Assembly (NCBI RefSeq): GCF_016902295.1
Contig: NZ_JACJLQ010000030.1
Location: 1 to 42,122 of the forward strand
DNA from: Bacteroides caecigallinarum
GTDB taxonomy: Bacteria; Bacteroidota; Bacteroidia; Bacteroidales; Bacteroidaceae
Reading direction: 5' to 3'
DNA: 42,122 nt
Shown here: piece after piece, positions 17,876 through 26,942 of the stretch
Layout of the letters: each line of letters starts with the position of its first letter
Position numbering within the stretch: position 1 is the stretch's first letter
Program-made: the position numbers and the translations under genes
Notes under the pieces: generated by a model
Seen by the model: the letters and a program-made list of their open reading frames with translations, nothing else
Told to the model about the DNA's origin: nothing
The model's database searches: none

Positions 17876-19120
17876 TTATTTTACCAGACATGAGTCAAGC
17901 TCTTTGATAAGCTGTTCTTTGTCCATGTCTTTGCCAATAAATACTATTTTCTGCATTCTGTCGCCGTATTTTTCATCCCAGTCTCTCATAAGCCCGGGTT
18001 CGCGTTCCATCATCTTACGGATATCGTTTTCGGGCAGAGTGGCATACCATAGTCCGGCTTCAGAGATTTGTTTCTGCTTTCCTGCCTGTTCGAAAAGGTA
18101 TGACATTTCCATCTGGTCGCTGAAATAGCATACACCTTTTGCGCGAATGATGCTCTTAGGCCATTTTGAGGAAACGAAATAGTCGAATCTGTTCATGTCG
18201 AAAGGAGCGCGCCTGAAATAAAGTAATGTGCTTATACCGTATTCTTCAGTCTCGCCTCCTTCATGATGATGATGACCGCATGAACATTCTCCATCATGAT
18301 GATGGTGTTCATCGTGCCCGCAATGGCATTCTCCGTCGTGGTGATGATGATGGTGGCATTGATGGTCTGTGTCTTCTTCGGATACATGCTTGCCAAGTTC
18401 CTGTACCCATCCTGCCGATGCGGCTACCTGCTCATACCTGAACATTGATGTGGATATTATCCTGTTGAGGTCAATATCCGCATAGTCGCATTCTATAATC
18501 TCTGCTGCGGGTTGTAGTGTCCTTACAATTCTGTGAATAGTATCCAGCTCTTCACGCTTTATCTCGGAAGCTTTATTCAGTAAAACTATATTACAGAATT
18601 CAATCTGATGGATTAACAGGTTCTCTATATCATCTTCCGACAGATTTCTGTCGGTAAGGCTTTCGGCACAGCAGAATTCATCTCTCATTCGCAGCGCGTC
18701 AACCACTGTGACTACTGCATCCAGACGTGATACTCCGTACTTGGTATAAGCACCTCCTAACTGAGGGATAGAGCAAATAGTATTCGCTATAGATTCCGGT
18801 TCGCATATTCCGCTGGCTTCTATAACAATATAATCGAATTTCTCTGTTTTCAGCAGCTCGTAAATCTGTTCTATCAGGTCGGTACGAAGTGTACAGCAGA
18901 TACAGCCGTTCTGCAGTGCGACCAGACTGTCGTCGTTCATGCCTACCACGCCCTGACGCTGTATCAGTTCTGCGTCAATGTTTATTTCGCCAATGTCATT
19001 TACTATAACAGCAAATCTGATTCCTTTCTTGTTTGATAGAATCCTGTTTACAAGCGTTGTTTTACCGCTTCCCAGATACCCTGTGAGCAGCAGTACCGGA
19101 ACTTCTTTCATTTTATCCAT
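17876..19120 (-). CDS. CobW/COG0523 metal-chaperone GTPase with His/Cys-rich linker
   Basis: A 414-aa G3E GTPase. Walker A GYLGSGKTT starts at 14, the metal-binding CxCC motif is C73-I-C75-C76, and EASGICEPES (101-110) and LNKAS (181-185) are the switch and base-specificity regions. Residues 253-286 form a linker with 17 His and 5 Cys in two near-repeats (DGEC-x-CGH). The C-terminal CobW_C domain starts near 296. Relatives insert zinc, cobalt or iron into client enzymes; the His/Cys linker favours a zinc- or nickel-handling role. It overlaps the upstream acyl-CoA ligase gene by 8 nt and precedes tex by 7 nt. No Zur-like operator was recognised. Confidence 0.88.
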   Translation of the reverse strand: MDKMKEVPVLLLTGYLGSGKTTLVNRILSNKKGIRFAVIVNDIGEINIDAELIQRQGVVGMNDDSLVALQNGCICCTLRTDLIEQIYELLKTEKFDYIVIEASGICEPESIANTICSIPQLGGAYTKYGVSRLDAVVTVVDALRMRDEFCCAESLTDRNLSEDDIENLLIHQIEFCNIVLLNKASEIKREELDTIHRIVRTLQPAAEIIECDYADIDLNRIISTSMFRYEQVAASAGWVQELGKHVSEEDTDHQCHHHHHHDGECHCGHDEHHHHDGECSCGHHHHEGGETEEYGISTLLYFRRAPFDMNRFDYFVSSKWPKSIIRAKGVCYFSDQMEMSYLFEQAGKQKQISEAGLWYATLPENDIRKMMEREPGLMRDWDEKYGDRMQKIVFIGKDMDKEQLIKELDSCLVK

Positions 19121-20777
19121 CTATATTCTGATATAAGAATCTCTTGATACTTTTCTTTGCAGTCTTTTCAAACTCTTCAGGATAAAGCTTTACCTTTGAG
19201 ATTTGAGAGAATGCAGGAAGTGACTTGTTAAGTTCTATTCTGTTTTGTTCTATTGCTTCTTCAAGTTGTGTCAATGATAAACCGTGAGCGAAGGCATCAT
19301 CACTGTCAGGATATACAAGTGCCACAAGTTTCTCACCATTCAGTATGATAAGTGACTCATTTACGTAAGGCATGTTGTTAAGTTTTGCCTCAATTTCTTC
19401 AGGATATATGTTTTGTCCTGTAGAAGTCAGCAGCATATTCTTGCATCTTCCCTTAATGAAGACATTTCCTTCAGCGTCTTTTATAGCCATGTCTCCGGTA
19501 TGCAGCCAGCCGTCATTGTCGATAGCTTCTGCTGTAGCCTCCTCATTCTTATAATAGCCCAACATCACATTCGCTCCGCGGCAAACCAATTCTCCTGGTA
19601 TGCTTTCAGGTTTATCGGAGAGGACTTTCGTTTCCATGTTCGCTACAGTCTTGCCGCATGAAGTAAACTGTATTTCGTCCCAACGGCTGTGGCATATAAG
19701 AGGGGCACATTCAGTCATACCGTATGCAATGGTATAAGGGAAATTGATTTTTCTCAGGAAAGCTTCTACCTCTGTATTGAAAGGGGCACCACCGATGACT
19801 ATCTCGATGAAATTGCCACCGAATACTTCCATTGCTTGGAAACGAATCTGTTCCTTTATCTTGTCGCTGATGATAGGAAGATTGAGCAATAGCTTTCCAA
19901 GTCTGTTGTCAACATTTGGCAATATGTTTTTCTTGAATATTTTTTCTACGATGAGAGGTACACACGCTATTACTCGGGGACGTATTTCGGCAAACGACTC
20001 AGCGATGATTTTCGGACTCGGCATACGTGTAAGGAACCAGATGTGGGCCCCTGCTGTAATACCGTAGAGGAAATCGAATACGAGACCGAATATATGTCCT
20101 AAAGGCAGCATTGACACTATTCTGTCGCCAGGTTTCAAACCGACTTTGTCGTCAATGTGGACGACGTTTGATATAATAGACCTGTATGGCAGCATTACTC
20201 CTTTTGAATAGCCCGTAGTACCTGAAGTGTAGTTTATGACAGCCAGCTCTTCAGGAGTTTCCCTTCTGTAGGACACCTGTTCGGCTCTGAACCTGCATGG
20301 GAATTTTTTCCCGAATTCTTCGTTAAGATGCTCTCTGGCGTATGTCAGCTGTTCGGAACGGGACACTACGAGGTCGAAGTTTTTTAATTCTATGATACCT
20401 TCAAGATTAGGCATTGATGCCTCGTTCAGGTTTTCCCATATCTGGTCGCCGGCAAAAAGCATCCTTGCTTCCGAGTGGTTTACTATATGATGAATATTGT
20501 CTGGCTTGAACTCATGAAGAATAGGTACAGCAACCCCGCCGTATGTTATGATGGCCAAGAAAACCGCAGTCCAGTTTGCGCTGTTACGTCCGCAGATTGC
20601 AATTTTATCTCCTTGGTTTATTCCTGCATGCTGGAACAGAATATGCATCTTTTCTATTTTCCTTGCCACATCCTTATATTGGAGAGTAACTCCTTTATAG
20701 TCTGTGAGGGCATTACCGTCCCAATTCTGTTTAATGCTTTTCTCTACTAATTCTATAAAGCTGTTGTTTAATTCCAT
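19113..20777 (-). CDS. AMP-forming acyl-CoA ligase (long-chain fatty acid-CoA ligase type)
   Basis: A 554-aa ANL-superfamily adenylating enzyme. The P-loop-like motif YTSGTTGYSKGVM is at about 189-201, the A5 region AYGMTECAPL at about 354, and the hinge/TGD motif GWLHTGDMAIKD at about 420-432. The A10 lysine lies in the C-terminal EFEKTAKKSIKRFL. The set indicates ATP-dependent activation of a carboxylic acid, most likely a fatty acid, to its CoA thioester. It is the first gene of the minus-strand run and overlaps the CobW-type gene by 8 nt. A TAATTTTG -7-like element precedes it on the minus strand at 20810-20817. Confidence 0.9.
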   Translation of the reverse strand: MELNNSFIELVEKSIKQNWDGNALTDYKGVTLQYKDVARKIEKMHILFQHAGINQGDKIAICGRNSANWTAVFLAIITYGGVAVPILHEFKPDNIHHIVNHSEARMLFAGDQIWENLNEASMPNLEGIIELKNFDLVVSRSEQLTYAREHLNEEFGKKFPCRFRAEQVSYRRETPEELAVINYTSGTTGYSKGVMLPYRSIISNVVHIDDKVGLKPGDRIVSMLPLGHIFGLVFDFLYGITAGAHIWFLTRMPSPKIIAESFAEIRPRVIACVPLIVEKIFKKNILPNVDNRLGKLLLNLPIISDKIKEQIRFQAMEVFGGNFIEIVIGGAPFNTEVEAFLRKINFPYTIAYGMTECAPLICHSRWDEIQFTSCGKTVANMETKVLSDKPESIPGELVCRGANVMLGYYKNEEATAEAIDNDGWLHTGDMAIKDAEGNVFIKGRCKNMLLTSTGQNIYPEEIEAKLNNMPYVNESLIILNGEKLVALVYPDSDDAFAHGLSLTQLEEAIEQNRIELNKSLPAFSQISKVKLYPEEFEKTAKKSIKRFLYQNIDG

Positions 20778-20809
20778 GTCAAATTGTACACAATTCGTGA
20801 TATTCTGTG

Positions 20810-20817
20810 CAAAATTA
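20810..20817 (-). promoter_or_regulatory. Candidate -7 element for the acyl-CoA ligase operon
   Basis: On the minus strand this reads TAATTTTG, fitting TAnnTTTG, and would give a leader of roughly 25-30 nt before the start at 20777. No good TTTG lies 19-21 bp upstream, so support is moderate. Confidence 0.45.
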
Positions 20818-20949
20818 GTAAAAGTTGCTTTAACGTAGGCATGGTACGTTTATTTATTTTTAATTATTCCTGTCAATTCTGTATAAAATCCTATCTTCAG
20901 ATAAGATGGGTTGCACCTCGGAATTAAAAGTCGAAAACCATGTTTTCAC

Positions 20950-20980
20950 TTTGTACTTCTCTCGGTTTGCACTATCTTTG
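20950..20980 (+). promoter_or_regulatory. Consensus Bacteroidota promoter for DUF4286-ruvC
   Basis: TTTG at 20950-20953, a 19-bp spacer and TATCTTTG at 20973-20980 match the TTTG-N19-21-TAnnTTTG consensus of the housekeeping sigma factor. The start codon at 20997 is only about a dozen nt from the expected transcription start. Confidence 0.8.
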
Positions 20981-20996
20981 CAGAGTTTAAAAAATA

Positions 20997-21308
20997 ATGG
21001 TTATGCTTATTTACAATACTACTTATCATGTTGAGATAAATGATGCCAGAAACTTTGTCATCTGGTTGAACGAGTGTTATATTCCGGAAGCAGAAAAGAC
21101 TGGCGAACTCCATAATCCGCGTATTCTTCGTATCCTTAGCCATAAGGAGCAGGAAAGCGAATGCTTTTCTCTTCAATGGGAAGTGGAAGATAGTGCTGTT
21201 CTCCATAGCTGGCATACAAAGTGTGGTGCCCGTCTGAACGATGAGATGCTGAAAATATTCAAGGATAAGGTTATAGGTTTTCCTACTTTGATGGAGGTTA
21301 TAAAGTGA
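20997..21308 (+). CDS. DUF4286 family protein
   Basis: A 103-aa protein of the DUF4286 family, a small family of unknown function common in Bacteroidota. The N-terminus ([11 protein letters not shown]) and the pattern [11 protein letters not shown]...G.L..PRILRI match it, and the length is usual. The first Met is used here; Met3 at 21003 is an alternative start. It has its own consensus promoter. Its TGA stop overlaps the GTG start of ruvC, implying translational coupling. Confidence 0.85.
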   Translation: MVMLIYNTTYHVEINDARNFVIWLNECYIPEAEKTGELHNPRILRILSHKEQESECFSLQWEVEDSAVLHSWHTKCGARLNDEMLKIFKDKVIGFPTLMEVIK

Positions 21309-21880
21309 TTCAGCCGGTTAAGGAGAAAATAATATTGGGAATTGACCCTGGCACAAATGTTATGGGATATGGCGTTATCAAGGTCATCGGAACTAAAGCC
21401 GAGGTTGTGACATTAGGCGTTATAGACATGCGTAAGATTTCCGATCCGTATCTTAAACTGAAACATATTTACGAGAGAGTTCATGGAATTATAAATTCAT
21501 ATTTGCCTGATGAACTTGCCATCGAGGCTCCTTTCTTCGGAAAGAACGTACAGTCTATGCTAAAATTGGGCAGGGCACAGGGGGTGGCTATTGTGGCGGC
21601 TCTGTGCAGAGATATTCCGGTTACTGAATATGCTCCGTTGAAGATTAAAATGGCCATTACCGGTAACGGTCAGGCAAGTAAGGAGCAGGTAGCGGATATG
21701 CTTAGACGTATGCTTAAGATAAGGAAAGAGGATATAGGACCTTTTATGGATGCTACGGATGCGCTGGGTGCGGCATATTGTCATTATCTGCAAATGGGAC
21801 GACCGGAAATTCAAAAATCATATTCCGGATGGAAAGATTTCATTGCGAAAAATCCTGATAAGGTGGTGAAGAAAATTTAA
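21305..21880 (+). CDS. ruvC: Holliday junction resolvase RuvC
   Basis: A 191-aa endonuclease that cuts Holliday junctions with RuvAB. It has the retroviral-integrase-like active site: Asp14 in [12 protein letters not shown], a Glu in IEAPFFGKN (about 74), and the C-terminal [12 protein letters not shown] pair near 147-150. The start is GTG at 21305 inside GTGA, overlapping the DUF4286 stop; no better start lies between it and the first catalytic Asp. Confidence 0.94.
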   Translation: MIQPVKEKIILGIDPGTNVMGYGVIKVIGTKAEVVTLGVIDMRKISDPYLKLKHIYERVHGIINSYLPDELAIEAPFFGKNVQSMLKLGRAQGVAIVAALCRDIPVTEYAPLKIKMAITGNGQASKEQVADMLRRMLKIRKEDIGPFMDATDALGAAYCHYLQMGRPEIQKSYSGWKDFIAKNPDKVVKKI

Positions 21881-21892
21881 AAACAAAAAACA

Positions 21893-23338
21893 ATGCAACA
21901 ACGAGTTATTTCAGTGGTTAATGGTGTGACACGCCATCCACTATACAGAATGCAGAAACCGGTGGATTTCTGTCTTAATGCAGGCGAACAGCTGGCTGTG
22001 GTAGGTCCCAACGGTGGTGGTAAAAGTATTCTTATAGATATTATTACAGGAAAATATCCTTTGCTTATGAACGCGGTGGCATACGATTTCTCACCTTCAA
22101 GTTCAAATCTTGTTTCTGACAATCTTAAATATATTACTTTCCGCGATTCATACGGTGATGCCGACGGCGGTTACTATTATCAGCAGAGATGGAACTCACA
22201 GGATATGGAGAATATTCCTGTGGTGGGCGAACTACTGCCTGAATGTAAGGATGAGGGGCTGAAAGAAAGCCTTTACAAACTTTTCAAGATAGGAGATATG
22301 CTTGAAAAACCGATAATCATGCTTTCGAGCGGGGAATTGAGAAAATTCCAGCTCACAAAGACATTATTGTCAGGACCGAGAGTCTTGATAATGGACAATC
22401 CGTTTATCGGTCTTGATGCCGGAACGCGTGATTTGCTCAAGTCCCTTTTGGCAGAGCTTATCAGTGTTATAGGTCTTCAGGTGATTCTCGTACTATCGAA
22501 ATCGGATGATATACCTGATTTTATTACTCATGTCATTACTGTGGAACACATGACTTGTGGTGAAAAAGTCACACATGCAGAGTATAAAGGTGTAGATGTC
22601 CCTTCCGTTATGTTGTCCGAAGAAAAGAGAAATGCCATATTGGATATGCCATACAAGGATAATCTCTACAAGGCAGCCAACGTAGTAAAACTGAACAAGG
22701 TAAGTATCCGTTATGGAGAACGAACAATCCTCCGCGACCTTGACTGGATTGTTAAATGTGGCGAGAAATGGGCATTGAGCGGCGAGAACGGTGCCGGAAA
22801 GTCAACTCTTCTTAGCTTGGTATGTGCCGATAATCCTCAGAGCTATGCATGCGATATCACTCTGTTCGACCGCAAGCGCGGCAGTGGTGAGAGTATTTGG
22901 GAAATAAAGAAACATATAGGCTATGTGAGTCCTGAAATGCACAGGGCATACCTCAAGAATATTCCTGCCATCGACATTGTGGCAAGCGGACTTCATGACT
23001 CCATAGGGCTTTACAAGCGTCCAAAGGAAGAGGAAAGAGAAGTATGTCTGTTCTGGATGGATATATTCGGAGTGAAACAGTTGGCAGACAGGAGCTTCCT
23101 GCAGTTGTCGAGCGGAGAACAGAGACTTGTGCTGCTGGCGCGTGCTTTCGTCAAAGACCCTGAACTGCTGATACTCGACGAGCCGCTTCATGGTCTTGAC
23201 CTTTACAACCGTCGTCTGGTGAAGGACGTAATTGAAGCTTTCTGTCGTAGAAACGACAAGACCATGATTATGGTTACCCATTACAAGGAAGAACTTCCTG
23301 CCTGCATTACCGATTCATTGTATCTGGTAAGAAACTGA
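21893..23338 (+). CDS. Tandem-domain ABC ATPase, ModF-like
   Basis: A 481-aa cytoplasmic protein with two ABC domains and no membrane segment. Domain 1 has Walker A GPNGGGKS (about 40-47), signature LSSGE, and a Walker B that reads LIMDNP, so the usual catalytic Glu is Asn (about residue 169). Domain 2 has Walker A GENGAGKS (about 297-304), signature LSSGEQ, a normal ILDEP Walker B and the switch His in VTHYKEE. The layout resembles ModF/YlmA-type proteins, whose role is poorly known. It starts 12 nt after ruvC and converges with the symporter gene, whose stop lies 4 nt away. Confidence 0.83.
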   Translation: MQQRVISVVNGVTRHPLYRMQKPVDFCLNAGEQLAVVGPNGGGKSILIDIITGKYPLLMNAVAYDFSPSSSNLVSDNLKYITFRDSYGDADGGYYYQQRWNSQDMENIPVVGELLPECKDEGLKESLYKLFKIGDMLEKPIIMLSSGELRKFQLTKTLLSGPRVLIMDNPFIGLDAGTRDLLKSLLAELISVIGLQVILVLSKSDDIPDFITHVITVEHMTCGEKVTHAEYKGVDVPSVMLSEEKRNAILDMPYKDNLYKAANVVKLNKVSIRYGERTILRDLDWIVKCGEKWALSGENGAGKSTLLSLVCADNPQSYACDITLFDRKRGSGESIWEIKKHIGYVSPEMHRAYLKNIPAIDIVASGLHDSIGLYKRPKEEEREVCLFWMDIFGVKQLADRSFLQLSSGEQRLVLLARAFVKDPELLILDEPLHGLDLYNRRLVKDVIEAFCRRNDKTMIMVTHYKEELPACITDSLYLVRN

Positions 23339-23342
23339 TTTC

Positions 23343-24500
23343 TTATTTTCTGAACCATCGGTCTATAATTACAGCCAACGCTCCGTCGCCTGTTACATTG
23401 CAGGCTGTTCCGAAACTGTCCATGGCAATATACAGAGATATCATCAGTGCTTGGGCGTTGTCATCGAATCCAAGCATTGATGACAGTATTCCCAATGAAG
23501 CCATGATTGCTCCGCCCGGCACTCCCGGAGCCGCAACCATAGTTATTCCCAACATGAAGATGAATCCTGACATCATCTTGAAGTCGTATGGTATGCCTTG
23601 CATCATCATCAGCGCGAGGGCACATGCCACAATTTTCATCGTGCTGCCGGAAAGATGTATCGTTGCGCATAGCGGTATCACGAATCCTGCTGTATCCTCA
23701 TTTACTCCATTCTTGATTGTTTGTTTCAGCGTTACAGGTATGGTTGCGGCAGACGACTGTGTGCCAAGTGCGGTAAAATATGCTGGCATCATGTTGGCAA
23801 GCATTCTGAACGGGTTTTTGCCGGCTATAATTCCGGCTATTATATACTGGAATATGAGTAACAGTATATGCAGGATGAAAATAATTCCTATAATCTTGAT
23901 AAACACGCTCAGTACACTGAACACCTGGCCTGAATGCGTCATGTTGAAAAAAATGCCGAAGATATAAATCGGCAGGAGAGGGAGAATAACCTTCTGGATG
24001 GTTTTCACAATAATATCCCTGAAATCTATAAAGACATTTTTCAGATAGCTTGTATTTAGATTTGCCATTCCCAGACCAAGGGTGAAAGCCATGACAAGAG
24101 CTGTCATAACGTTAAGCGGCTCCGGAATGTCTATAGTGAAGAATGGTACCACACCTTTGGCCTCACTTATTTCCGAAAGCGGAATGTCTCTTGTTATAAG
24201 TTTCGGAAAGAAAGTCTCGCCGACGGCGTACGAGGTAAATCCGGAAAATAGTGTCGCTCCGTATGCGAGCAAAGCTGTAACGGCAAGCATTTTTCCTGCC
24301 CCTTTACCGATGTCGGCTATGGCAGGTGCCACAAGTCCAACAATTATCAGAGGAATGATGAATGCCAGAAATTCACTGAACAGTCCGTTGAATGTGACGA
24401 AAATTCTTACTGGCAGGGCGGGCGATATTATTCCGGCGCCTATACCTAATACTATGGCAATAATGATTTGTGCCAACAGTCCGGGCTTTTTTAGTTTCAT
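23343..24500 (-). CDS. Dicarboxylate/amino acid:cation symporter (DAACS family)
   Basis: A 385-aa inner-membrane transporter with about eight hydrophobic helices. The diagnostic hairpin motif TQSSAATIPVTL lies near 245-256. The transport core near the C-terminus has VPGGAIMASLGIL and DSFGTACNVTGD, whose Asn and Asp correspond to sodium and substrate ligands in GltPh. It should import a dicarboxylate or acidic/neutral amino acid with Na+ or H+; which one is not clear. It lies 17 nt downstream of the PPOX-like gene on the same strand. Confidence 0.9.
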   Translation of the reverse strand: MKLKKPGLLAQIIIAIVLGIGAGIISPALPVRIFVTFNGLFSEFLAFIIPLIIVGLVAPAIADIGKGAGKMLAVTALLAYGATLFSGFTSYAVGETFFPKLITRDIPLSEISEAKGVVPFFTIDIPEPLNVMTALVMAFTLGLGMANLNTSYLKNVFIDFRDIIVKTIQKVILPLLPIYIFGIFFNMTHSGQVFSVLSVFIKIIGIIFILHILLLIFQYIIAGIIAGKNPFRMLANMMPAYFTALGTQSSAATIPVTLKQTIKNGVNEDTAGFVIPLCATIHLSGSTMKIVACALALMMMQGIPYDFKMMSGFIFMLGITMVAAPGVPGGAIMASLGILSSMLGFDDNAQALMISLYIAMDSFGTACNVTGDGALAVIIDRWFRK

Positions 24501-24517
24501 GGTTTTGGCTTTTGAAA

Positions 24518-25006
24518 TTAAAAAGTTGCTTTACATTTTGCGCTCATGCTTTCTATGTCAAGTCTTATGATTTCAATTCTATGGAAATTTCTGTTGGCAT
24601 ATTCCATTCCTGCAATCCTGTTGTCTTTGCAGTATTTGCTTATCAGGAGAGAAAGTGCAGACATTCGTTCTGCTTCATGCAGGCTGTGATGGGCGGTACA
24701 TTTCATTATCACGCTTTCATATCCTGTAGTGAAGTTCTCGGGATTCATTTTTGTTTTTCCCACTACGCAGAATGACACATTGTGATTGGCGTCAATGCAC
24801 CTTAGCTTTTTGCCTACCGGAGAGCATTGGATATATATCGAGTTTCCTCTGTCCCAGACGTAATTCAATGGCACCCCGTATGCGTTGTCGCCGTTATCGG
24901 CTACCATTGACAAAATGCCATATTCACCTTCCTTTAATATATCATAGATACGCTTATTGTCGTTCGATATATTCCCGCAACCTTCTATTTTATTACTAAT
25001 TTCCAT
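24518..25006 (-). CDS. Pyridoxamine 5'-phosphate oxidase-like (NimA-like) flavoprotein
   Basis: A 162-aa split-barrel protein of the PPOX/NimA-like class. It has the typical opening (IYDILKEGEYGILSMV), then AYGVPLNYVWD, IYIQCSPVGKK, VSFCVVG and a YESVIMKCTAHH strand. Members bind FMN or heme, and some reduce nitroimidazoles, but sequence alone does not show resistance activity here. It is transcribed divergently from fhs. A TATATTTG -7-like element lies upstream on the minus strand at 25039-25046. Confidence 0.8.
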   Translation of the reverse strand: MEISNKIEGCGNISNDNKRIYDILKEGEYGILSMVADNGDNAYGVPLNYVWDRGNSIYIQCSPVGKKLRCIDANHNVSFCVVGKTKMNPENFTTGYESVIMKCTAHHSLHEAERMSALSLLISKYCKDNRIAGMEYANRNFHRIEIIRLDIESMSAKCKATF

Positions 25007-25038
25007 ATATAGTGAGTATTACTTCGTTGTTTTGATTA

Positions 25039-25067
25039 CAAATATATAGTTTTTTTTCGTATCTTTG
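25039..25067. promoter_or_regulatory. Divergent promoter region between PPOX-like gene and fhs
   Basis: For fhs, TATCTTTG at 25060-25067 is a clear -7 element; the nearest TTTG (25031-25034) is 25 bp upstream, longer than usual. For the PPOX-like gene, TATATTTG lies on the minus strand at 25039-25046. The two promoters interleave within 60 bp. The fhs leader would be only about 10-18 nt. Confidence 0.6.
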
Positions 25068-25088
25068 CACACATCTAAAAATATGAAT

Positions 25089-26756
25089 ATGAAATCAGAC
25101 ATAGAAATCGCACGCAGTATAGAACTGACAAAAATCAAGCAGGTTGCATGCAACTTCGGTATGCCGTTGGAGTACGTCACTCATTATGGTCGTTACATGG
25201 CCAAAGTATCTGAAGAAATCATTGATGATGAAAAAGTAAAGAACAGTAACCTTATTCTGGTTACAGCCATCACTCCTACAAAGGCCGGTATCGGTAAGAC
25301 TACCGTATCCATAGGTCTGGCATTGGGACTTAACAGAATAGGCAAGAAAGCCATCTGTGCCTTGCGCGAGCCGTCACTCGGACCATGTTTCGGTATGAAA
25401 GGTGGTGCGGCAGGAGGTGGCTATGCACAGGTCCTTCCGATGGAGAAAATCAATCTCCACTTTACCGGCGATTTCCACGCCATTACTTCCGCCCATAACA
25501 TGATTGCGGCACTCCTCGACAACTATATGTATCAGAACCAGGATAACGGTTTTGCCATGAAAGAAGTGTTATGGAACAGAGTTCTCGATGTTAACGACCG
25601 TGGATTGAGATATATCATTACAGGGCTTGGAGGTAAGTCGAACGGTATCACACGCGAATCAAGTTTCGATATTACTCCCGCGTCAGAAATCATGGCTATT
25701 CTTTGCCTTGCCAAAGATGAGGATGACCTTCGCCGCAGAATAGAAAATATCCTTCTTGGTTTCACTATCGACAACAAACCTTTCACAGTGAAAGACCTTG
25801 GAGTGGCAGGTGCCATTACAGTACTGCTTAAAGATGCTCTTTCACCTAACCTGGTACAGACTACAGAGGCTACTCCAGCATTCGTTCACGGAGGTCCGTT
25901 TGCGAATATCGCCCATGGATGTAACTCTGTTCTCGCTACAAAACTTGCAATGACTTTTGGTGATTACGTAGTGACAGAAGCCGGCTTCGGTGCCGACCTG
26001 GGAGCTGAGAAATTCTATGACATCAAGTGCCGTAAGGCAGGTCTGCAGCCTAAGCTTACTGTCATCGTAGCTACAGCTCAGGGATTGAAAATGCACGGAG
26101 GTGTAGATATCGACAAGATAAAAGAGCCTAACCTTGAAGGTCTGAAAGAAGGTATAAAGAACCTTGACAAGCATATCGAGAATCTTCAGTCATTCGGTCA
26201 GACTGTTGTCGTGGCATTCAACCGCTATGCAAACGATACTGAGGACGAAATCGACTTCGTTCGCCAGCATTGCAACGAAATGGGAGTTGGCTTCGCTGTC
26301 AATAACGCGTTTGCCGAGGGTGGTGCAGGAGCAGTAGAGCTTGCAAATCTTGTGGTTGACACAATAGAAAATCATCCTTCAGAACCTCTTACATTCGCTT
26401 ACGATGAAAACGATTCTGTTGAGGTTAAGGTTACTAAAGTCGCTTGCGGACTTTATGGAGCTAAACAGGTATTGTTCGGTCCTGCTGCAAGAAAGAAACT
26501 CAAGATGATAGAGGAACTTGGTTTCAGTCATTTCCCTATATGTATTGCCAAGACACAGTATTCATTCTCTACCGATCCGAAACTGTATGGAGTGGCTTCA
26601 GGATTCAACTTCGCGGTACGCGATATAGTAATCAATGCCGGTGCCGAGATGTTGGTAATCGTTGCCGGTGAAATGATGCGTATGCCGGGATTGCCTAAGG
26701 AACCACAGGCACTTCACATTGATATCGTTAACGGTGAAATAGAGGGCTTGTCTTGA
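25089..26756 (+). CDS. fhs: Formate-tetrahydrofolate ligase
   Basis: A 555-aa enzyme that makes 10-formyl-THF from formate, THF and ATP. The ATP-binding motif [20 protein letters not shown] lies near residue 60, followed by [20 protein letters not shown], the NDRGLRYI block and the C-terminal [10 protein letters not shown] chose ATG 25089 ([10 protein letters not shown]), which gives the usual family length; ATG 25083 is possible. A TTG at 25065 is excluded because it lies inside the -7 promoter element. The gene is monocistronic and ends at a terminator. It feeds purine synthesis and one-carbon metabolism along with the glycine cleavage protein gcvP encoded further on. Confidence 0.95.
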   Translation: MKSDIEIARSIELTKIKQVACNFGMPLEYVTHYGRYMAKVSEEIIDDEKVKNSNLILVTAITPTKAGIGKTTVSIGLALGLNRIGKKAICALREPSLGPCFGMKGGAAGGGYAQVLPMEKINLHFTGDFHAITSAHNMIAALLDNYMYQNQDNGFAMKEVLWNRVLDVNDRGLRYIITGLGGKSNGITRESSFDITPASEIMAILCLAKDEDDLRRRIENILLGFTIDNKPFTVKDLGVAGAITVLLKDALSPNLVQTTEATPAFVHGGPFANIAHGCNSVLATKLAMTFGDYVVTEAGFGADLGAEKFYDIKCRKAGLQPKLTVIVATAQGLKMHGGVDIDKIKEPNLEGLKEGIKNLDKHIENLQSFGQTVVVAFNRYANDTEDEIDFVRQHCNEMGVGFAVNNAFAEGGAGAVELANLVVDTIENHPSEPLTFAYDENDSVEVKVTKVACGLYGAKQVLFGPAARKKLKMIEELGFSHFPICIAKTQYSFSTDPKLYGVASGFNFAVRDIVINAGAEMLVIVAGEMMRMPGLPKEPQALHIDIVNGEIEGLS

Positions 26757-26822
26757 TTTTGAAGTTAAAGTAGTTAAGAAGTTAAATGAATTTACAGCAC
26801 GGATTGAGTGCTTGAATATTAT

Positions 26823-26863
26823 AAAATCTGCCATGGGTGTTATGCTCTTGGCAGATTTTTTTT
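26823..26863 (+). terminator. Rho-independent terminator after fhs
   Basis: AAAATCTGCCA (26823-26833) pairs with TGGCAGATTTT (26849-26859), giving an 11-bp stem with a 15-nt loop and a run of T to 26863. Confidence 0.85.
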
Positions 26864-26925
26864 GCACATTTTCATTGTTTTATTTGGATATATTAATCGG
26901 ATAATTTAATTTTATGATTAAAATA

Positions 26926-26940
26926 ATAATTAACAATTAT
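26926..26940. promoter_or_regulatory. Candidate operator palindrome before the TetR gene
   Basis: ATAATT-AAC-AATTAT is a 6+6 palindrome ending two bases before the TetR start codon. A repressor site here would allow autoregulation. The sequence is so A+T rich that chance is a real alternative. Confidence 0.25.
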
Positions 26941-26942
26941 CA

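Noticed and set aside
20890-20910. Stem-loop CCTATCTT/AAGATGGG between divergent genes as a terminator
   Set aside because: The 8-bp stem has no T run on either side and lies between divergent promoters, where a terminator is not expected.
24518-25006. Calling this a nim nitroimidazole-resistance gene
   Set aside because: Only the general PPOX/NimA-like fold can be supported; the sequence does not start or read like the classical Nim proteins, so resistance is not claimed.
25065-25088. TTG at 25065 as start of fhs
   Set aside because: The TTG is part of the -7 promoter element TATCTTTG, so it cannot be in the mRNA made from that promoter. ATG 25089 gives the usual family length.
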